Position numbers and translations under genes: made by a program | DNA from: Clostridiales bacterium | Lineage (GTDB): Bacteria; Bacillota; Clostridia; Christensenellales; JAISNN01 | Assembly (NCBI GenBank): GCA_031275485.1 | Contig: JAISOS010000040.1 | Span: 1-44,379, forward strand | DNA length: 44,379 bases | Direction: 5' to 3' | Part shown: one piece after another, positions 10,059 to 19,636 of the stretch | How the letters are laid out: the number at the start of each line of letters is the position of its first letter | Position numbering within the stretch: position 1 is the stretch's first letter | The notes under the pieces: model-generated | Seen by the model: the letters and a program-made list of their open reading frames with translations, nothing else | Told to the model about the DNA's origin: nothing | The model's database searches: none

Positions 10059-10442
10059 AAGACGTAAAAAAGCGGTTAAATGAAACGAAAACCGCAGTCC
10101 GTTGCTTTGGGAAAAGCGATAAAGCGTACGGAATAAAGGTGGCGGAAAAACATAAAAACGGTAGCTTTTTGAGAAAAAAGGCAATAAAAAGTGCGGGAAC
10201 GGCGGTTATTTTAACGTGAAAAGCACGTTAAAAATTGTGCGGGAAATTATATAAAATATGTAAAAAACGCGCGGAAAATTGTGTAAAAAACACGTAAAAC
10301 GCATGAAAGGCAAGTGAAAAACGCGCAAAAAAACATGTGGAAAAGCGTGTGAAAAATGTGAAAAAACGCATAAAAAACGGAGTGAAAAATTGCGTAAAAA
10401 ATGCGCGGAAAACGCGGTGAAAATTGCGGGGAGCGGGACGGA

Positions 10443-10796
10443 ATGAACGGGAACACGAGGCGCGAGGGCGTGGGCGGCGAGGTATTGGCGGCGGAATATC
10501 TTAAAAGCATAGGCTATAAGATTCTGGATACGAATTTTTCCGGCTGCGGGGGAGAAATCGACATAATCGCAAGGGACGGGGATTATATAGTTTTCGTCGA
10601 GGTCAAGGCTCGGCAAAGTTTGAAATTCGGACGGCCGATAGAGTCCGTTACGCCCTCGAAGACGAAAAGCATCGCGCGCGCCGCCGAGCTTTATGCCGCT
10701 TCCAAAAGCTTGTTCGGCAAGGATATGCGTTTCGATGTGATAGAGATTTTGCGCGGCGAGATTACGCATATAAAGAACGCTTTCGACGCTTGCTGA
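10443..10796 (+). CDS. YraN family (UPF0102) endonuclease-like protein
   Basis: GEVLAAEYLKSIGYKILDTNFSGCGGEIDIIARDGDYIVFVEVKAR is characteristic of UPF0102. Confidence 0.92.
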   Translation: MNGNTRREGVGGEVLAAEYLKSIGYKILDTNFSGCGGEIDIIARDGDYIVFVEVKARQSLKFGRPIESVTPSKTKSIARAAELYAASKSLFGKDMRFDVIEILRGEITHIKNAFDAC

Positions 10797-10816
10797 TTTG
10801 TTAAAGGGGATTCATT

Positions 10817-10875
10817 CGGGGGAAACCTTTTCTCGGAAGAAAAGGCTTTCCACCGCGCCCCTTTCCAAAAGACCC
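10817..10875 (-). repeat. Family-1 palindromic element downstream of yraN
   Basis: CGGGGGAAACCTTTTCTCGGAAGAAAAGGCTTTCCACCGCGCCCCTTTCCAAAAGACC. Confidence 0.88.
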
Positions 10876-11082
10876 CGATGTAATATGCAATATGTATTAT
10901 GTATATATACGCTAAGTTAATAAACCGCGCGCCGCGGCGGCTTTGCACAAAAGACGGGAAACTCTTTGGAACACGCTCCGTCCGCTAACGGGGACGCTCC
11001 TTTTTAAAGAGAGAGGCTTTGACGATACGGTACTTCGTTTGATTTGAACGTACTTAGTTGAGATAAACCGAATAAAGCGTCG

Positions 11083-11142
11083 GTTTTTTTGGAAAGTGGG
11101 GCGGGGGAAAATCTTTTGTTCACAAAAGGTTCTCCCCCCGCG
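11083..11142 (+). repeat. Family-1 palindromic element upstream of pyrK
   Basis: GTTTTTTTGGAAAGTGGGGCGGGGGAAAATCTTTTGTTCACAAAAGGTTCTCCCCCCGCG. Confidence 0.9.
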
Positions 11143-11193
11143 TAAATCCCCATTCAAAAAATAAAATAAAAAATGAAAAAAGGAGGATTTTTA

Positions 11194-11964
11194 GTGAAAG
11201 AGCTTTTTTTGAACGTCAGAGAAAACGTCGAATTGCGCAAAGGCGTAGTAAAGATGAGGCTGTTCAGCGCGGGTTTGCCGGAGTTCAAACCGGGTCAGTT
11301 CATCAACATTTCGGCGGGTAGCTTCGACGGCATACTTTTGCGGCGTCCGATAAGCGTTTTCAAGCACGACGGCGAGGCGAAAACGATTGAAATCGTGTTC
11401 GAGATCAAGGGGCGGGGCACGACGTTTTTGTCGCGCTTAAAAGGCGGCGATCTGCCCGCCTCGCTGTTCGCGGGAAACGGCTTCACGGTGCCGGACGGCG
11501 TGAAAAGCGTCGCGCTGATAGGGGGGGGCTTGGGCAGTCCGCCGCTCTATTCGGTCATTGAAAAGCACCGCGCGAAGGGCGTGAAATTCTATACTTATCT
11601 CGGTTTCGCGTCGGAGAGCAAGACGATTCTCACCGACGATTTTGCCGCCGTGTCGGAGAAACTGACGGTTACGACGGACGACGGCTCTTACGGCGCTGGC
11701 GAAAAGGGTTTTGTTACGGACGCTTTGAAAAGAGACGTTTACGCGGGCGCGGTAAAACCCGACTTGATTCTCGCGTGCGGTCCGCCGCCTATGTTCGGGG
11801 CGTTGAAGGCTCTGAAACTGAATACGCCGACCTTTATTTCCGTCGAGGCGAGGATGGGCTGCGGAATAGGTGCGTGCTACGCGTGCGCGTGCGCGACCGT
11901 GGCGGGAAACAGGCGCGTCTGTACGGACGGTCCGGTGTTTAAATTGGAGGAGGTTATATTATGA
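11194..11964 (+). CDS. pyrK: Dihydroorotate dehydrogenase electron transfer subunit
   Basis: FAD/NAD oxidoreductase with C-terminal Cys cluster MGCGIGACYACAC; immediately followed by pyrD; GTG start after AAAGGAGG. Confidence 0.92.
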   Translation: MKELFLNVRENVELRKGVVKMRLFSAGLPEFKPGQFINISAGSFDGILLRRPISVFKHDGEAKTIEIVFEIKGRGTTFLSRLKGGDLPASLFAGNGFTVPDGVKSVALIGGGLGSPPLYSVIEKHRAKGVKFYTYLGFASESKTILTDDFAAVSEKLTVTTDDGSYGAGEKGFVTDALKRDVYAGAVKPDLILACGPPPMFGALKALKLNTPTFISVEARMGCGIGACYACACATVAGNRRVCTDGPVFKLEEVIL

Positions 11965-12878
11965 CGTACAATCCTATGGAGGTCAATATTTGCGGCGTTA
12001 GTTTTAAAAATCCCGTCATCGCGGCGAGCGGCACGTTTTCCTTCGGCTTCGAATTTTCTAAGCTGTACGATATAGACAGGCTGGGCGGAATTTCCGTGAA
12101 GGGACTGACGCGCGAAAGGCGCGAGGGCAATCCGCCGCCGCGTATAGCCGAAACCTACGGCGGAGTTTTGAACGGCGTCGGGCTACAAAATCCCGGAATA
12201 GACGTGTTTATAAACAATATGATGCCGTTTTTGGAGACGAAAAGAACCGTCGTCATAGCCAATATTGCAGGAGATACCGAGGCCGACTATTGCTATATGG
12301 CGGAGCGGCTGTCGGAAACTAAGGTTTCGATTATCGAGCTGAATATATCCTGTCCGAACGTAAAGCGGGGAGGGTTAGCGTTCGGCGTAAAACCGGAGGA
12401 CGTCGGCGCGATTACGAAAGCGGTCAAAAAATACACCAAAAAGCCGCTGATGGTCAAACTGTCTCCCAACGTCGCCGATATAGCCGAAAACGCGAGAGCG
12501 GCGGAGGCGGGGGGCGCGGACGCGCTGTCCCTTATCAATACGGTGAGCGGTATGGCGGTGGACGCCGAAACGCGCCGCCCGATATTAAAAAACGTGACGG
12601 GCGGACTGTCCGGTCCCGCGATAAAGCCTATCGCGCTCGCTATGGTCTGGAAGGTCTATAACGCCGTAAAAATCCCGATAGTCGGCATGGGCGGAATTAT
12701 GAGCGCGTCGGACGCCGCGGAATTTATTTTGTGCGGCGCGTCGGCTGTGCAGGTCGGAACGGCGAATTTTGCAAACCCTTTGAGCGCGCCGCAAATAGCG
12801 GACGGACTCAGGAGATACGTAGATAAACACAAATTGAGAGATATTTCGGAATTAAAGGGCCGGCTGATCGTAGATTGA
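11961..12878 (+). CDS. pyrD: Dihydroorotate dehydrogenase B catalytic subunit
   Basis: NPVIAASGTFSFG, GLQNPGIDVFI, ELNISCPNVKRGG, GMGGIMSASDAAEFI; overlaps pyrK by 4 nt. Confidence 0.96.
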   Translation: MTYNPMEVNICGVSFKNPVIAASGTFSFGFEFSKLYDIDRLGGISVKGLTRERREGNPPPRIAETYGGVLNGVGLQNPGIDVFINNMMPFLETKRTVVIANIAGDTEADYCYMAERLSETKVSIIELNISCPNVKRGGLAFGVKPEDVGAITKAVKKYTKKPLMVKLSPNVADIAENARAAEAGGADALSLINTVSGMAVDAETRRPILKNVTGGLSGPAIKPIALAMVWKVYNAVKIPIVGMGGIMSASDAAEFILCGASAVQVGTANFANPLSAPQIADGLRRYVDKHKLRDISELKGRLIVD

Positions 12879-13140
12879 TCGGCGGGCGGTTTTCAGTTGC
12901 GGCGCAAGGGTGAAAAACGGCTTTAAAAGGCAAAATATTACCGGATAAACCGCGGTAGGTTTACTCTAAAAAACAGTCTTAAAAAAGTAAAAAAACGGGT
13001 GATTTTTTAATAAATTGTGGCGGAATATTCTTAAAAAACGGCTTTAAAAAGCCTAAAAAACAAGCCGTTATCCGTATCGAATCGGAACGTAAATCGATGA
13101 GAAAAACGGCTTGAAAAAGCCGATAAATTATCGGTTAATT

Positions 13141-13833
13141 TTACGGTACGGCGCGCCGTGAAAAACGGTCTGAAGTAAAAACGTTTTTTAATCGACCGTT
13201 ATAGCGCGTACCGTAGCCCGGATTTGTGTCGGGGCGCAGCGCGTTCGGGTATTCGATATCGGTCTGAATATCCGCGACGATTTTTTGTACGCGCTTAAAG
13301 ACCTCGTATACGTCCGTCAAATCCAAAAGCGAGTCCGCGCTCGTACGCGACTTGACGGTTATGTCGCCGACTTTGAAAAGCTTGTCTATAACGCCCACCC
13401 TAAGCTGTACGTTGGAAATTTCTTTGTAGTAAACGCTTTTGAAATTGACGCCTATAACGCCGGTGCAAATGACGATACGCGTATTCGTCAGGGCGTATTC
13501 CGTATTTCCGCACCGTCTGCCCGCCGACAGACCCATGCCTATACACAGCCGCACGGGGAACAGGTGAACCGCGAAAAATAGGACGAAGAATACGGAGAGA
13601 GTGCCGCCGAATGTATCAAAAAAGCCGGCGGAAATTATCGTATCTATGAAAAAGCCGTCAAAAATCAACCAAATCAGACCTATCGGCAGTAATGGGAGAC
13701 AAGAATTTAGGATAAAAGCCGGTTTGAGAGGCTTGCCGCGCCAAATAACCTGCTCGGTCGGCGCAAACATATCATCCATCGAGTCTGCGGGACTGCCGCC
13801 GTATCCGTCGAATCGATCTATTACTTTTTTCAT
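13141..13833 (-). CDS. PH (bPH_2-like) domain membrane protein
   Basis: EQVIWRGKPLKPAF, EYALTNTRIVICTGVIGVNFKSVYYKEISNVQLRVGVIDKLFKVGDITV; two TM segments. Confidence 0.75.
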   Translation of the reverse strand: MKKVIDRFDGYGGSPADSMDDMFAPTEQVIWRGKPLKPAFILNSCLPLLPIGLIWLIFDGFFIDTIISAGFFDTFGGTLSVFFVLFFAVHLFPVRLCIGMGLSAGRRCGNTEYALTNTRIVICTGVIGVNFKSVYYKEISNVQLRVGVIDKLFKVGDITVKSRTSADSLLDLTDVYEVFKRVQKIVADIQTDIEYPNALRPDTNPGYGTRYNGRLKNVFTSDRFSRRAVP

Positions 13834-13970
13834 ATCGCGCGCTCCTTAAAATTTACGGCGTATTTTTTATTTTATCTGTTCCGGATCATATCGTAAGCCG
13901 CTTGAAATATACAATATTTTTACGCGGACGTATGACGAGAATATTAAAAAAAATTTTCGGAGGGGAAATT

Positions 13971-14132
13971 ATGGCAAAATATATTTGTTCGGTATGCGGG
14001 TATACGCACGACGAGGCGCAGGGCGACGCCGACGCGGGAATTGCCGCCGGAACGGCTTGGGCAAAGATTTCCGACGATTACGCATGCCCCGTTTGCGGCG
14101 CGGATAAAGCGGCGTTCGAAAGGCTGGAGTAG
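13971..14132 (+). CDS. Rubredoxin
   Basis: 53 aa MAKYICSVCGYTHDEAQGD...DDYACPVCGADKAAFERLE with two CxxC pairs; RBS GGAGGGG. Confidence 0.93.
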   Translation: MAKYICSVCGYTHDEAQGDADAGIAAGTAWAKISDDYACPVCGADKAAFERLE

Positions 14133-14530
14133 CCGGAGGATTTTTTTTAGATAAAAAAATCTGCAGGTGAGATCTTTATTGCTTACGGAAGCACCCTCTC
14201 GCGCTCCTTTCCGAAAAACTTCGGCGGTGCGATAGGTTTCGTCCGCGGCTTGACGGTAAATAGCTTTCAGGCTGTTTTCGCGTAACGGCATACGTTTTTT
14301 TGACGGCGTATAATCCCCGCGTTATGCCGAAAAAACGGCGCGACGTCGCGCCGAAAGCGGCGGAAGATACCGTAGGCACGGTATGAAAGAGAATGCGTTA
14401 TGATAACGCCGTTAAAGACTCGGCAAAAAAGCGCGGCCCGCGGCGCTTGGCGTGTTTCGCTATAAAGATTTAGGCGACGCTTCGGTTTTTGAATAGAATA
14501 TTAAAAAAGAGGATGTCTTTTGAAAAAGAA

Positions 14531-14573
14531 CGCGCAAGAAAGCCTTTTCTTTATAAGAAAAGGCTTTCTTGCG
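14531..14573. repeat. Family-1-like hairpin downstream of spoVG
   Basis: CGCGCAAGAAAGCCTTTTC TTTATAA GAAAAGGCTTTCTTGCGCG, perfect arms. Confidence 0.8.
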
Positions 14574-14611
14574 CGCAATCTAAAAAACAAAAGACGTTTC
14601 CCGCGTATTTT

Positions 14612-14929
14612 TTATTCCTCAAATTGCTCCGCTTGTCCGCCGGGTTCGCGCTCGGCGAGTTCGGCGTCCTCTTGGACCGCTTGGTCATAGGCGTCGAGTA
14701 TGAGCGCGCAAAGGTATTTGCGCACTTCGGATTTGATAGGGTGAACGATGTCGCGATATTCGCCGGAAGGTCCTTTTCTGCTCGGCATAGCGACAAAACT
14801 GCCGTCGCTGCCGTCGATGATTTTTATGTCGTGTACGGCAATACTGTCGTCGATGATGACGGACGCGACGCCTTTCAGCTTGATATCGCCTTTTTTTACT
14901 AAACGTATGCGAATGTCTGTGATGTTCAT
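14612..14929 (-). CDS. spoVG: Septation protein SpoVG
   Basis: MNITDIRIRLVKKGDIKLKGVASVIIDDSIAVHDIKII...FVAMPSRKGPSGEYRDIVHPI. Confidence 0.96.
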   Translation of the reverse strand: MNITDIRIRLVKKGDIKLKGVASVIIDDSIAVHDIKIIDGSDGSFVAMPSRKGPSGEYRDIVHPIKSEVRKYLCALILDAYDQAVQEDAELAEREPGGQAEQFEE

Positions 14930-15185
14930 TTGTGAACCGCCTTATTGCTGTATATTGAAAGATTGAATTGCTTTTGTAATATTATAATACATTTCAAAGA
15001 AAATTACAATACGTTTTGAAAAAAATATAATAAAAACTTGAAAAATATAATAAAAACCCCGTAAGCTTTCATTGCGGAGGCATTTTCGCGGCGTTTACGC
15101 TTAAAAAAAACCGCGAAAACAAGAGAAAGCGCGCGGTAAAAATTATTTGTAAATTAAATCCGCGTTTTTGAATAAATTATACTGT

Positions 15186-16733
15186 ATGAAAAAGGATTAT
15201 CTAAAAAAACGGATTCATTTTATAGGCGTGGGCGGGATAAGCATGAGCGCGCTCGCCGCGTATACGCTTTCGGAATGTACGGTCAGCGGATCGGATATAC
15301 GCTTTAACGCTCTTATGAAAAAATTGCGCGGCGGCGGCGCTTACGTTTACGAGGGACGCGACGGAGATATAGCCGCTTCCGCCTCCGCCGTCGTGTACAC
15401 CTCCGCGATAAAGTCCGACGACTCCGAGCTTGCCGCCGCGAGAAACGCGGGCGTGCCGTGCGTAAAACGGAGCGAATATTTGGCGTCCGTCGCCGCCGCG
15501 CACGGAAAATGCGTCGCGGTAGGCGGAATACACGGAAAATCCACGACGACGGCGTTACTTGCCGCCGTTTTTAAGAACGCGGGTATGAGCTTCAGCGCGC
15601 ATGTGGGCGCGGAGGCGGTCGACATAGGCGGGAATTATTTCGGCGGCGGACGCGATTTGTTCGTCACGGAGGCGTGCGAATATATGGGCAGCTTTTTGAC
15701 GCTCGAGCCGGACGTCGCCGTCGTTTTGAACGTTGAAATGGACCATCCCGACTGCTACGAGAATGAAAACTGTGTTTCTTTGAATTTCCGCCGATTCGCG
15801 GAGCGTATCAAAAAGGGGGGAACTCTCGTCGTAAACGCCGACGAAAAATACGCGGGGTTGTACGCGGGCTTGGACGCGGACGTCGTAACTTTCGGCATAG
15901 AAAAGGGCGACTATTCGGCGCGGAACGTCCGACCGTCTCCCTGCAAGGGGCGTTATATGTTCGATTTTTTCATAGGCGGCGAATACGTAGGCGAGGTCGA
16001 CTGCGCGCTCTCCGGCGCGCATAATATCTACAACGCGCTGGCTTGCGCCGCCGCCGCGCTTCTGAGCGGCGCGGACAGACGTTCCGTCCTATATACCTTG
16101 GAGAATTTTCGCGGCGTAAAAAGACGTTTCGAGCGAATAGGGCGTTACGGAGGTTGCGAAATTATAAGCGATTACGCCCATCATCCCAGCGAGATCGGAG
16201 CGGTTGTAAAATCGGCGCGGGAGACGTTCGGAGGTAAGGTTTCGGTCTGCTTTCAGCCGCATACATATTCGCGCACCGCGAAGCTTTTCGAGGAATTTAA
16301 GGAGTGCTTTGCGGATGCCGACGCGCTTGTACTTTACAAGGAATATTCCGCGAGAGAAACGCCGGATTGCGGCAGGAGCGCGTACGATTTGTACGAGGCT
16401 ATGAGGGAATATTCCGTTTACGAAATTACGGGCGGCGGGAATAGCAAGGGTAATTCGGACGTGATTGCGGCGGAATATTCCGCTTGCGGGGAAAGCGGAG
16501 ACGGCGCGGACGGGATCGCGGAGGGATGCCGCTCTTGTGCAATGTCCGACGGGAGCGAGAGCGAGAATAATCCGCGCGAAACCGGGAGCGACGGAAAAAA
16601 AACGAAACCGTCCGTGCTTTACGCCGGCGAAATAAACGAATTAAGGAGTCTGATACGCGAGAGGGCAAAGGATAGTTCCTGCATACTTTTGCTTGGCGCG
16701 GGCGATATGGCGGAGGACGTCGGCGGACTGTGA
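15186..16733 (+). CDS. murC: UDP-N-acetylmuramate-L-alanine ligase
   Basis: IHFIGVGGISMSALA, GGIHGKSTTTALLAAV, SDYAHHPSEI, QPHTYSRT, GAGDMAEDV; contains an unusual low-complexity C-terminal insertion. Confidence 0.93.
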   Translation: MKKDYLKKRIHFIGVGGISMSALAAYTLSECTVSGSDIRFNALMKKLRGGGAYVYEGRDGDIAASASAVVYTSAIKSDDSELAAARNAGVPCVKRSEYLASVAAAHGKCVAVGGIHGKSTTTALLAAVFKNAGMSFSAHVGAEAVDIGGNYFGGGRDLFVTEACEYMGSFLTLEPDVAVVLNVEMDHPDCYENENCVSLNFRRFAERIKKGGTLVVNADEKYAGLYAGLDADVVTFGIEKGDYSARNVRPSPCKGRYMFDFFIGGEYVGEVDCALSGAHNIYNALACAAAALLSGADRRSVLYTLENFRGVKRRFERIGRYGGCEIISDYAHHPSEIGAVVKSARETFGGKVSVCFQPHTYSRTAKLFEEFKECFADADALVLYKEYSARETPDCGRSAYDLYEAMREYSVYEITGGGNSKGNSDVIAAEYSACGESGDGADGIAEGCRSCAMSDGSESENNPRETGSDGKKTKPSVLYAGEINELRSLIRERAKDSSCILLLGAGDMAEDVGGL

Positions 16734-16807
16734 TTATTTGCCTCTGCGGGAGAGCAAAGGGCCGCTTTCCGCGTTAAGCGCGGGCGGGACGTCGGCGAAT
16801 TGCGGTT

Positions 16808-16975
16808 ACAGCCGTTACGAATCGGCGTTTAGCCGAAAGATAAGCGTTGAATTTTTTACCGTAAGCGGTCGGAGGGTTCTTTTCAGTATTCGGGCAATAC
16901 GAAAAAAGATTCTTGTTACCGCCCGCGGCAAAAGGGATGCGTTCGGATTGCTCAACGCCGATTCGTAACGGCTGT
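16808..16975 (-). repeat. Family-2 palindromic MITE-like element, copy A
   Basis: Terminal inverted repeats ACAGCCGTTACGAATCGGCGTT / AACGCCGATTCGTAACGGCTGT; internal CGTATTCGGGCAATACG palindrome. Confidence 0.88.
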
Positions 16976-17242
16976 ATTTTGCCGCGCGCACGCGGACGCG
17001 GCCGAACGGAAGGCTCTCTTAAAAAAAGAGGCGGCTTTTTTCGTTCGCTAATGGTAAGCCGTAAAAGAATCGCCGTAAGGCGGGGCGGCTGAAAATTTTA
17101 AAAAAAAATTACGTTAGCTTACGCTAATTATTTGACGGAAGCGTTTTTTTATGGTATCATTATACGCGAATCGGGTTTAGCTTAAGCGTAAAAGGCGAAA
17201 CGCCGGAAAAACATAAGGGCGAAACGCCGCAAAGGATGAAAT

Positions 17243-17788
17243 ATGAGCGAAACGGAATTGACGGTAGGCAGGCATTGCGCCGCAGCGCTTGCCGGAATTA
17301 AGCCGGCGTGTATTGTGAATTGCGCCGTGCGCGGCGAGAAGCGTATCGCGGAAATTGCGGACGGATTCGCGAAGAAAGGCGCCGACGTGAGCTTCGAGGT
17401 GCTGAAAAAATATAAAAGCCGCTTTTTACTGATGGTATACAGAAAATCCGTTCTTGAAAAGCACCTTTTAAAGAGTGAAAACGGCGGCTTTTTGAGGACT
17501 TTCGGCTATCCGGAACGCGTTAGCGCGGACGCGTATGTCGGCGCGCTCAAAGAAAAGTTCAAAGGCGGGGATTTTCCGCACGAGATAGGCATATTTCTGG
17601 GCTATCCGCGCGAGGACGTCGAGGGTTTTATCGCCGACCCGTCGGCTTATGAGGTATGCGGACCTTGGAAGGTGTACGCCGGCGCGGAGGAAAAGAAGCG
17701 CGTATTCGAACGCTATAAAAGGTGTTCGGAAAATATCTGCGGCAGACTTCTTAACGGATGCGGCTTGAACGGTATTTTTTCGAAATGA
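17243..17788 (+). CDS. DUF3793 family protein
   Basis: RHCAAALAGIKPACIVNC, PHEIGIFLGYPREDVEGFI, CGPWKVYA; located before a flavodoxin. Confidence 0.8.
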   Translation: MSETELTVGRHCAAALAGIKPACIVNCAVRGEKRIAEIADGFAKKGADVSFEVLKKYKSRFLLMVYRKSVLEKHLLKSENGGFLRTFGYPERVSADAYVGALKEKFKGGDFPHEIGIFLGYPREDVEGFIADPSAYEVCGPWKVYAGAEEKKRVFERYKRCSENICGRLLNGCGLNGIFSK

Positions 17789-17801
17789 GATTATGCGAAA
17801 T

Positions 17802-17937
17802 ACGGCCGTTGCGAATTGAAACGCGGCGGAGATTGGGGGCGGATTTTTGCCGCAAAGCACTGAAAGATTCTTTTTCGTATTCGGGCAATAAAAAAGACGG
17901 AGCTAATCTTTTCACAATTCCGATTCATAACGACTAT
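17802..17937 (+). repeat. Family-2 element, degenerate copy D
   Basis: ACGGCCGTTGCGAATTGAAACG...GATTCTTTTTCGTATTCGGGCAATAAAAAAG...CCGATTCATAACGACTAT. Confidence 0.6.
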
Positions 17938-18109
17938 AAAAACGCGGTAGGTTACGCCCGCGGCTTGATTTGTTTCGTCTTTTTAGGCTGAAAGACAGGT
18001 ATATATTTTTTTGAAACGGGACGGCTTAATCTCCGAATTTTTAAAAACTTAAAATAACCGCAACGCATAAGCGGAGCGAAAAGAAATTTTTTTACAAGGA
18101 GTTATATAT

Positions 18110-18520
18110 ATGAAAACGGTTATAGTATTTTGGTCCGGAACGGGCAATACCGAGGCGCTCGCTCAATCGGTCGCCAAGGGCGTTCAAGCTGCGGGAGGGT
18201 CTGCGGACGTGTTCAAGGTCGGCGAAATTACTCCCGAACAGGCGGCGGCCTACGATAAAATCGCGCTGGGATGTCCGGCAATGGGCGCGGAGGAGCTGGA
18301 AGAAGCCGAGTTCGCGCCTTTTTACGACGCGCTTGAGCCGCTATTGAAAGGCAAAACGGTTGGGCTTTTCGGTTCTTACGACTGGGGCGACGGGGAATGG
18401 ATGCGGCTCTGGGAGAAGCGTGCCGCCGACGCGGGGCTGAACGTCGCCGCCACGCTTACCGTGCAGTCCGCCGAGCCCGGCGTCGGCGAATCCGTGGCGT
18501 TCGGCAAGAAACTTGCGTAA
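18110..18520 (+). CDS. Flavodoxin
   Basis: VIVFWSGTGNTEALAQSV FMN-binding P-loop; GLFGSYDWGDGEWM. Confidence 0.93.
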   Translation: MKTVIVFWSGTGNTEALAQSVAKGVQAAGGSADVFKVGEITPEQAAAYDKIALGCPAMGAEELEEAEFAPFYDALEPLLKGKTVGLFGSYDWGDGEWMRLWEKRAADAGLNVAATLTVQSAEPGVGESVAFGKKLA

Positions 18521-18543
18521 CGCCGCGCGCGGGGGGATTTTTT

Positions 18544-18602
18544 ACGGGGAGAAGCCTTTTGTTCACAAAAGGCTTCTCCCCGCGCCCCTTTCTAAAAAAC
18601 TT
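18544..18602 (-). repeat. Family-1 palindromic element downstream of flavodoxin
   Basis: ACGGGGAGAAGCCTTTTGTTCACAAAAGGCTTCTCCCCGCGCCCCTTTCTAAAAAACTT. Confidence 0.92.
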
Positions 18603-19086
18603 CGGCGTTTTAATAATTCCGTTCAAGCCTCGCGCCGCGTTTGAGAAATCGTATTAATATTTGAAAGATTGCATTAATAGCCGAAAGCGCGGAATTCGCA
18701 GGAGATTTTTACGGTCGTCGGGCGGTTTTTTGAAAGCGCGCCGGCGTTTTGCTTGCGCAAGACCGGTTCGTAACGGTCGGCGACGCAAATAAGCGCGAAA
18801 ATACAGCCGTTTAAAACTGCGGGAATAAGTTCTAAGCTTTTTGCGGAACACAAAAAGCGCCGCGCCGTTTTTTCCTTTAAAACCCTTTTTTCGACAAAGG
18901 GCTTTATTTTTTTTACCGCAAAAAATGCTATCATATCGGAGGACGCGAAAAAACCGCGGGATACGGAAGATAATAAAAAAAATAAGAAGAGGATAATCCG
19001 CGCCACGCGCGGCTTGGGCGTTCCGTAAAAAACGCGAACGCGCGCGGCGTAAAAAGCATAGTATAAAACGGAGTTGGGGTATATAG

Positions 19087-19392
19087 ATGACGGCTTACGG
19101 AGAATTTTCGGGCGGCAAGCTTATTTTTTATTTTTCAGGCGAATTGGACGAGAGCAATATACGCGTCGCGGCGGCGGAGCTCGACGGAAAAATCGCCGAA
19201 AATCCGACGGCGGTCATTTTAGATTTTTCCGAATTAAGCTTTATCGACAGTACTGGCATAGGCATGTTACTGGCGCGGTACGGGCGCCTGAAAAAAGCCG
19301 GAATTCCTCTGTACGCGAGGGGCTTAAAGGGACAGACGGAAAAGGTTTTTCGAATGAGCGGGCTTTTGGGAATCATAAACGTTTTGAGATAG
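19087..19392 (+). CDS. spoIIAA: Anti-sigma F factor antagonist (STAS domain)
   Basis: VILDFSELSFIDSTGIGMLLARY phosphorylatable Ser motif; followed by spoIIAB and sigF. Confidence 0.9.
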   Translation: MTAYGEFSGGKLIFYFSGELDESNIRVAAAELDGKIAENPTAVILDFSELSFIDSTGIGMLLARYGRLKKAGIPLYARGLKGQTEKVFRMSGLLGIINVLR

Positions 19393-19402
19393 CGGATTTT
19401 AT

Positions 19403-19457
19403 CGGAGCGTATTCGCATAAAGCGCAAACGGCGCGTTTTTTGCGCTTATTCGCTCCT
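19403..19457 (+). repeat. Inverted repeat just after spoIIAA
   Basis: GGAGCGTATTCGCATAAAGCGCAAA...TTTTTTGCGCTTATTCGCTCC. Confidence 0.7.
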
Positions 19458-19605
19458 TTCGGCTCCGTTGTTTCCCCGCGTGCCTTTAAACGCCTCGAAA
19501 AGCGTAAAAAACCTCCCGAAATCCTCCCGTTTCCGTTTGCGCGAGAACGCGTCTTAAGAATCGCGGACATTTTGGGATAGGGAATTTTTCTTGCGTTAAA
19601 GCGGC

Positions 19606-19636
19606 GGATTAAAAAACTACGGAGACTTTTTAATCC
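19606..19636 (+). repeat. Hairpin in spoIIAA-spoIIAB spacer
   Basis: GGATTAAAAA CTACGGAGAC TTTTTAATCC perfect 10-bp arms. Confidence 0.7.

Noticed and set aside
10200-10440. CRISPR-like array
   Set aside because: Repeat blocks are imperfect, irregularly spaced and lack unique spacers; no cas genes in the window.
17758-17991. 77 aa ORF after DUF3793
   Set aside because: Falls almost entirely within a degenerate family-2 element.
18883-18914. CCCTTTTTTCGACAAAGGGCTTTATTTTTTTT terminator-like hairpin
   Set aside because: Only a 6-bp stem with a large loop and no clearly associated upstream gene; too weak to call.
19074-19580. 168 aa ORF overlapping spoIIAA in another frame
   Set aside because: Arg-rich, no domain; spoIIAA in the overlapping frame is clear.
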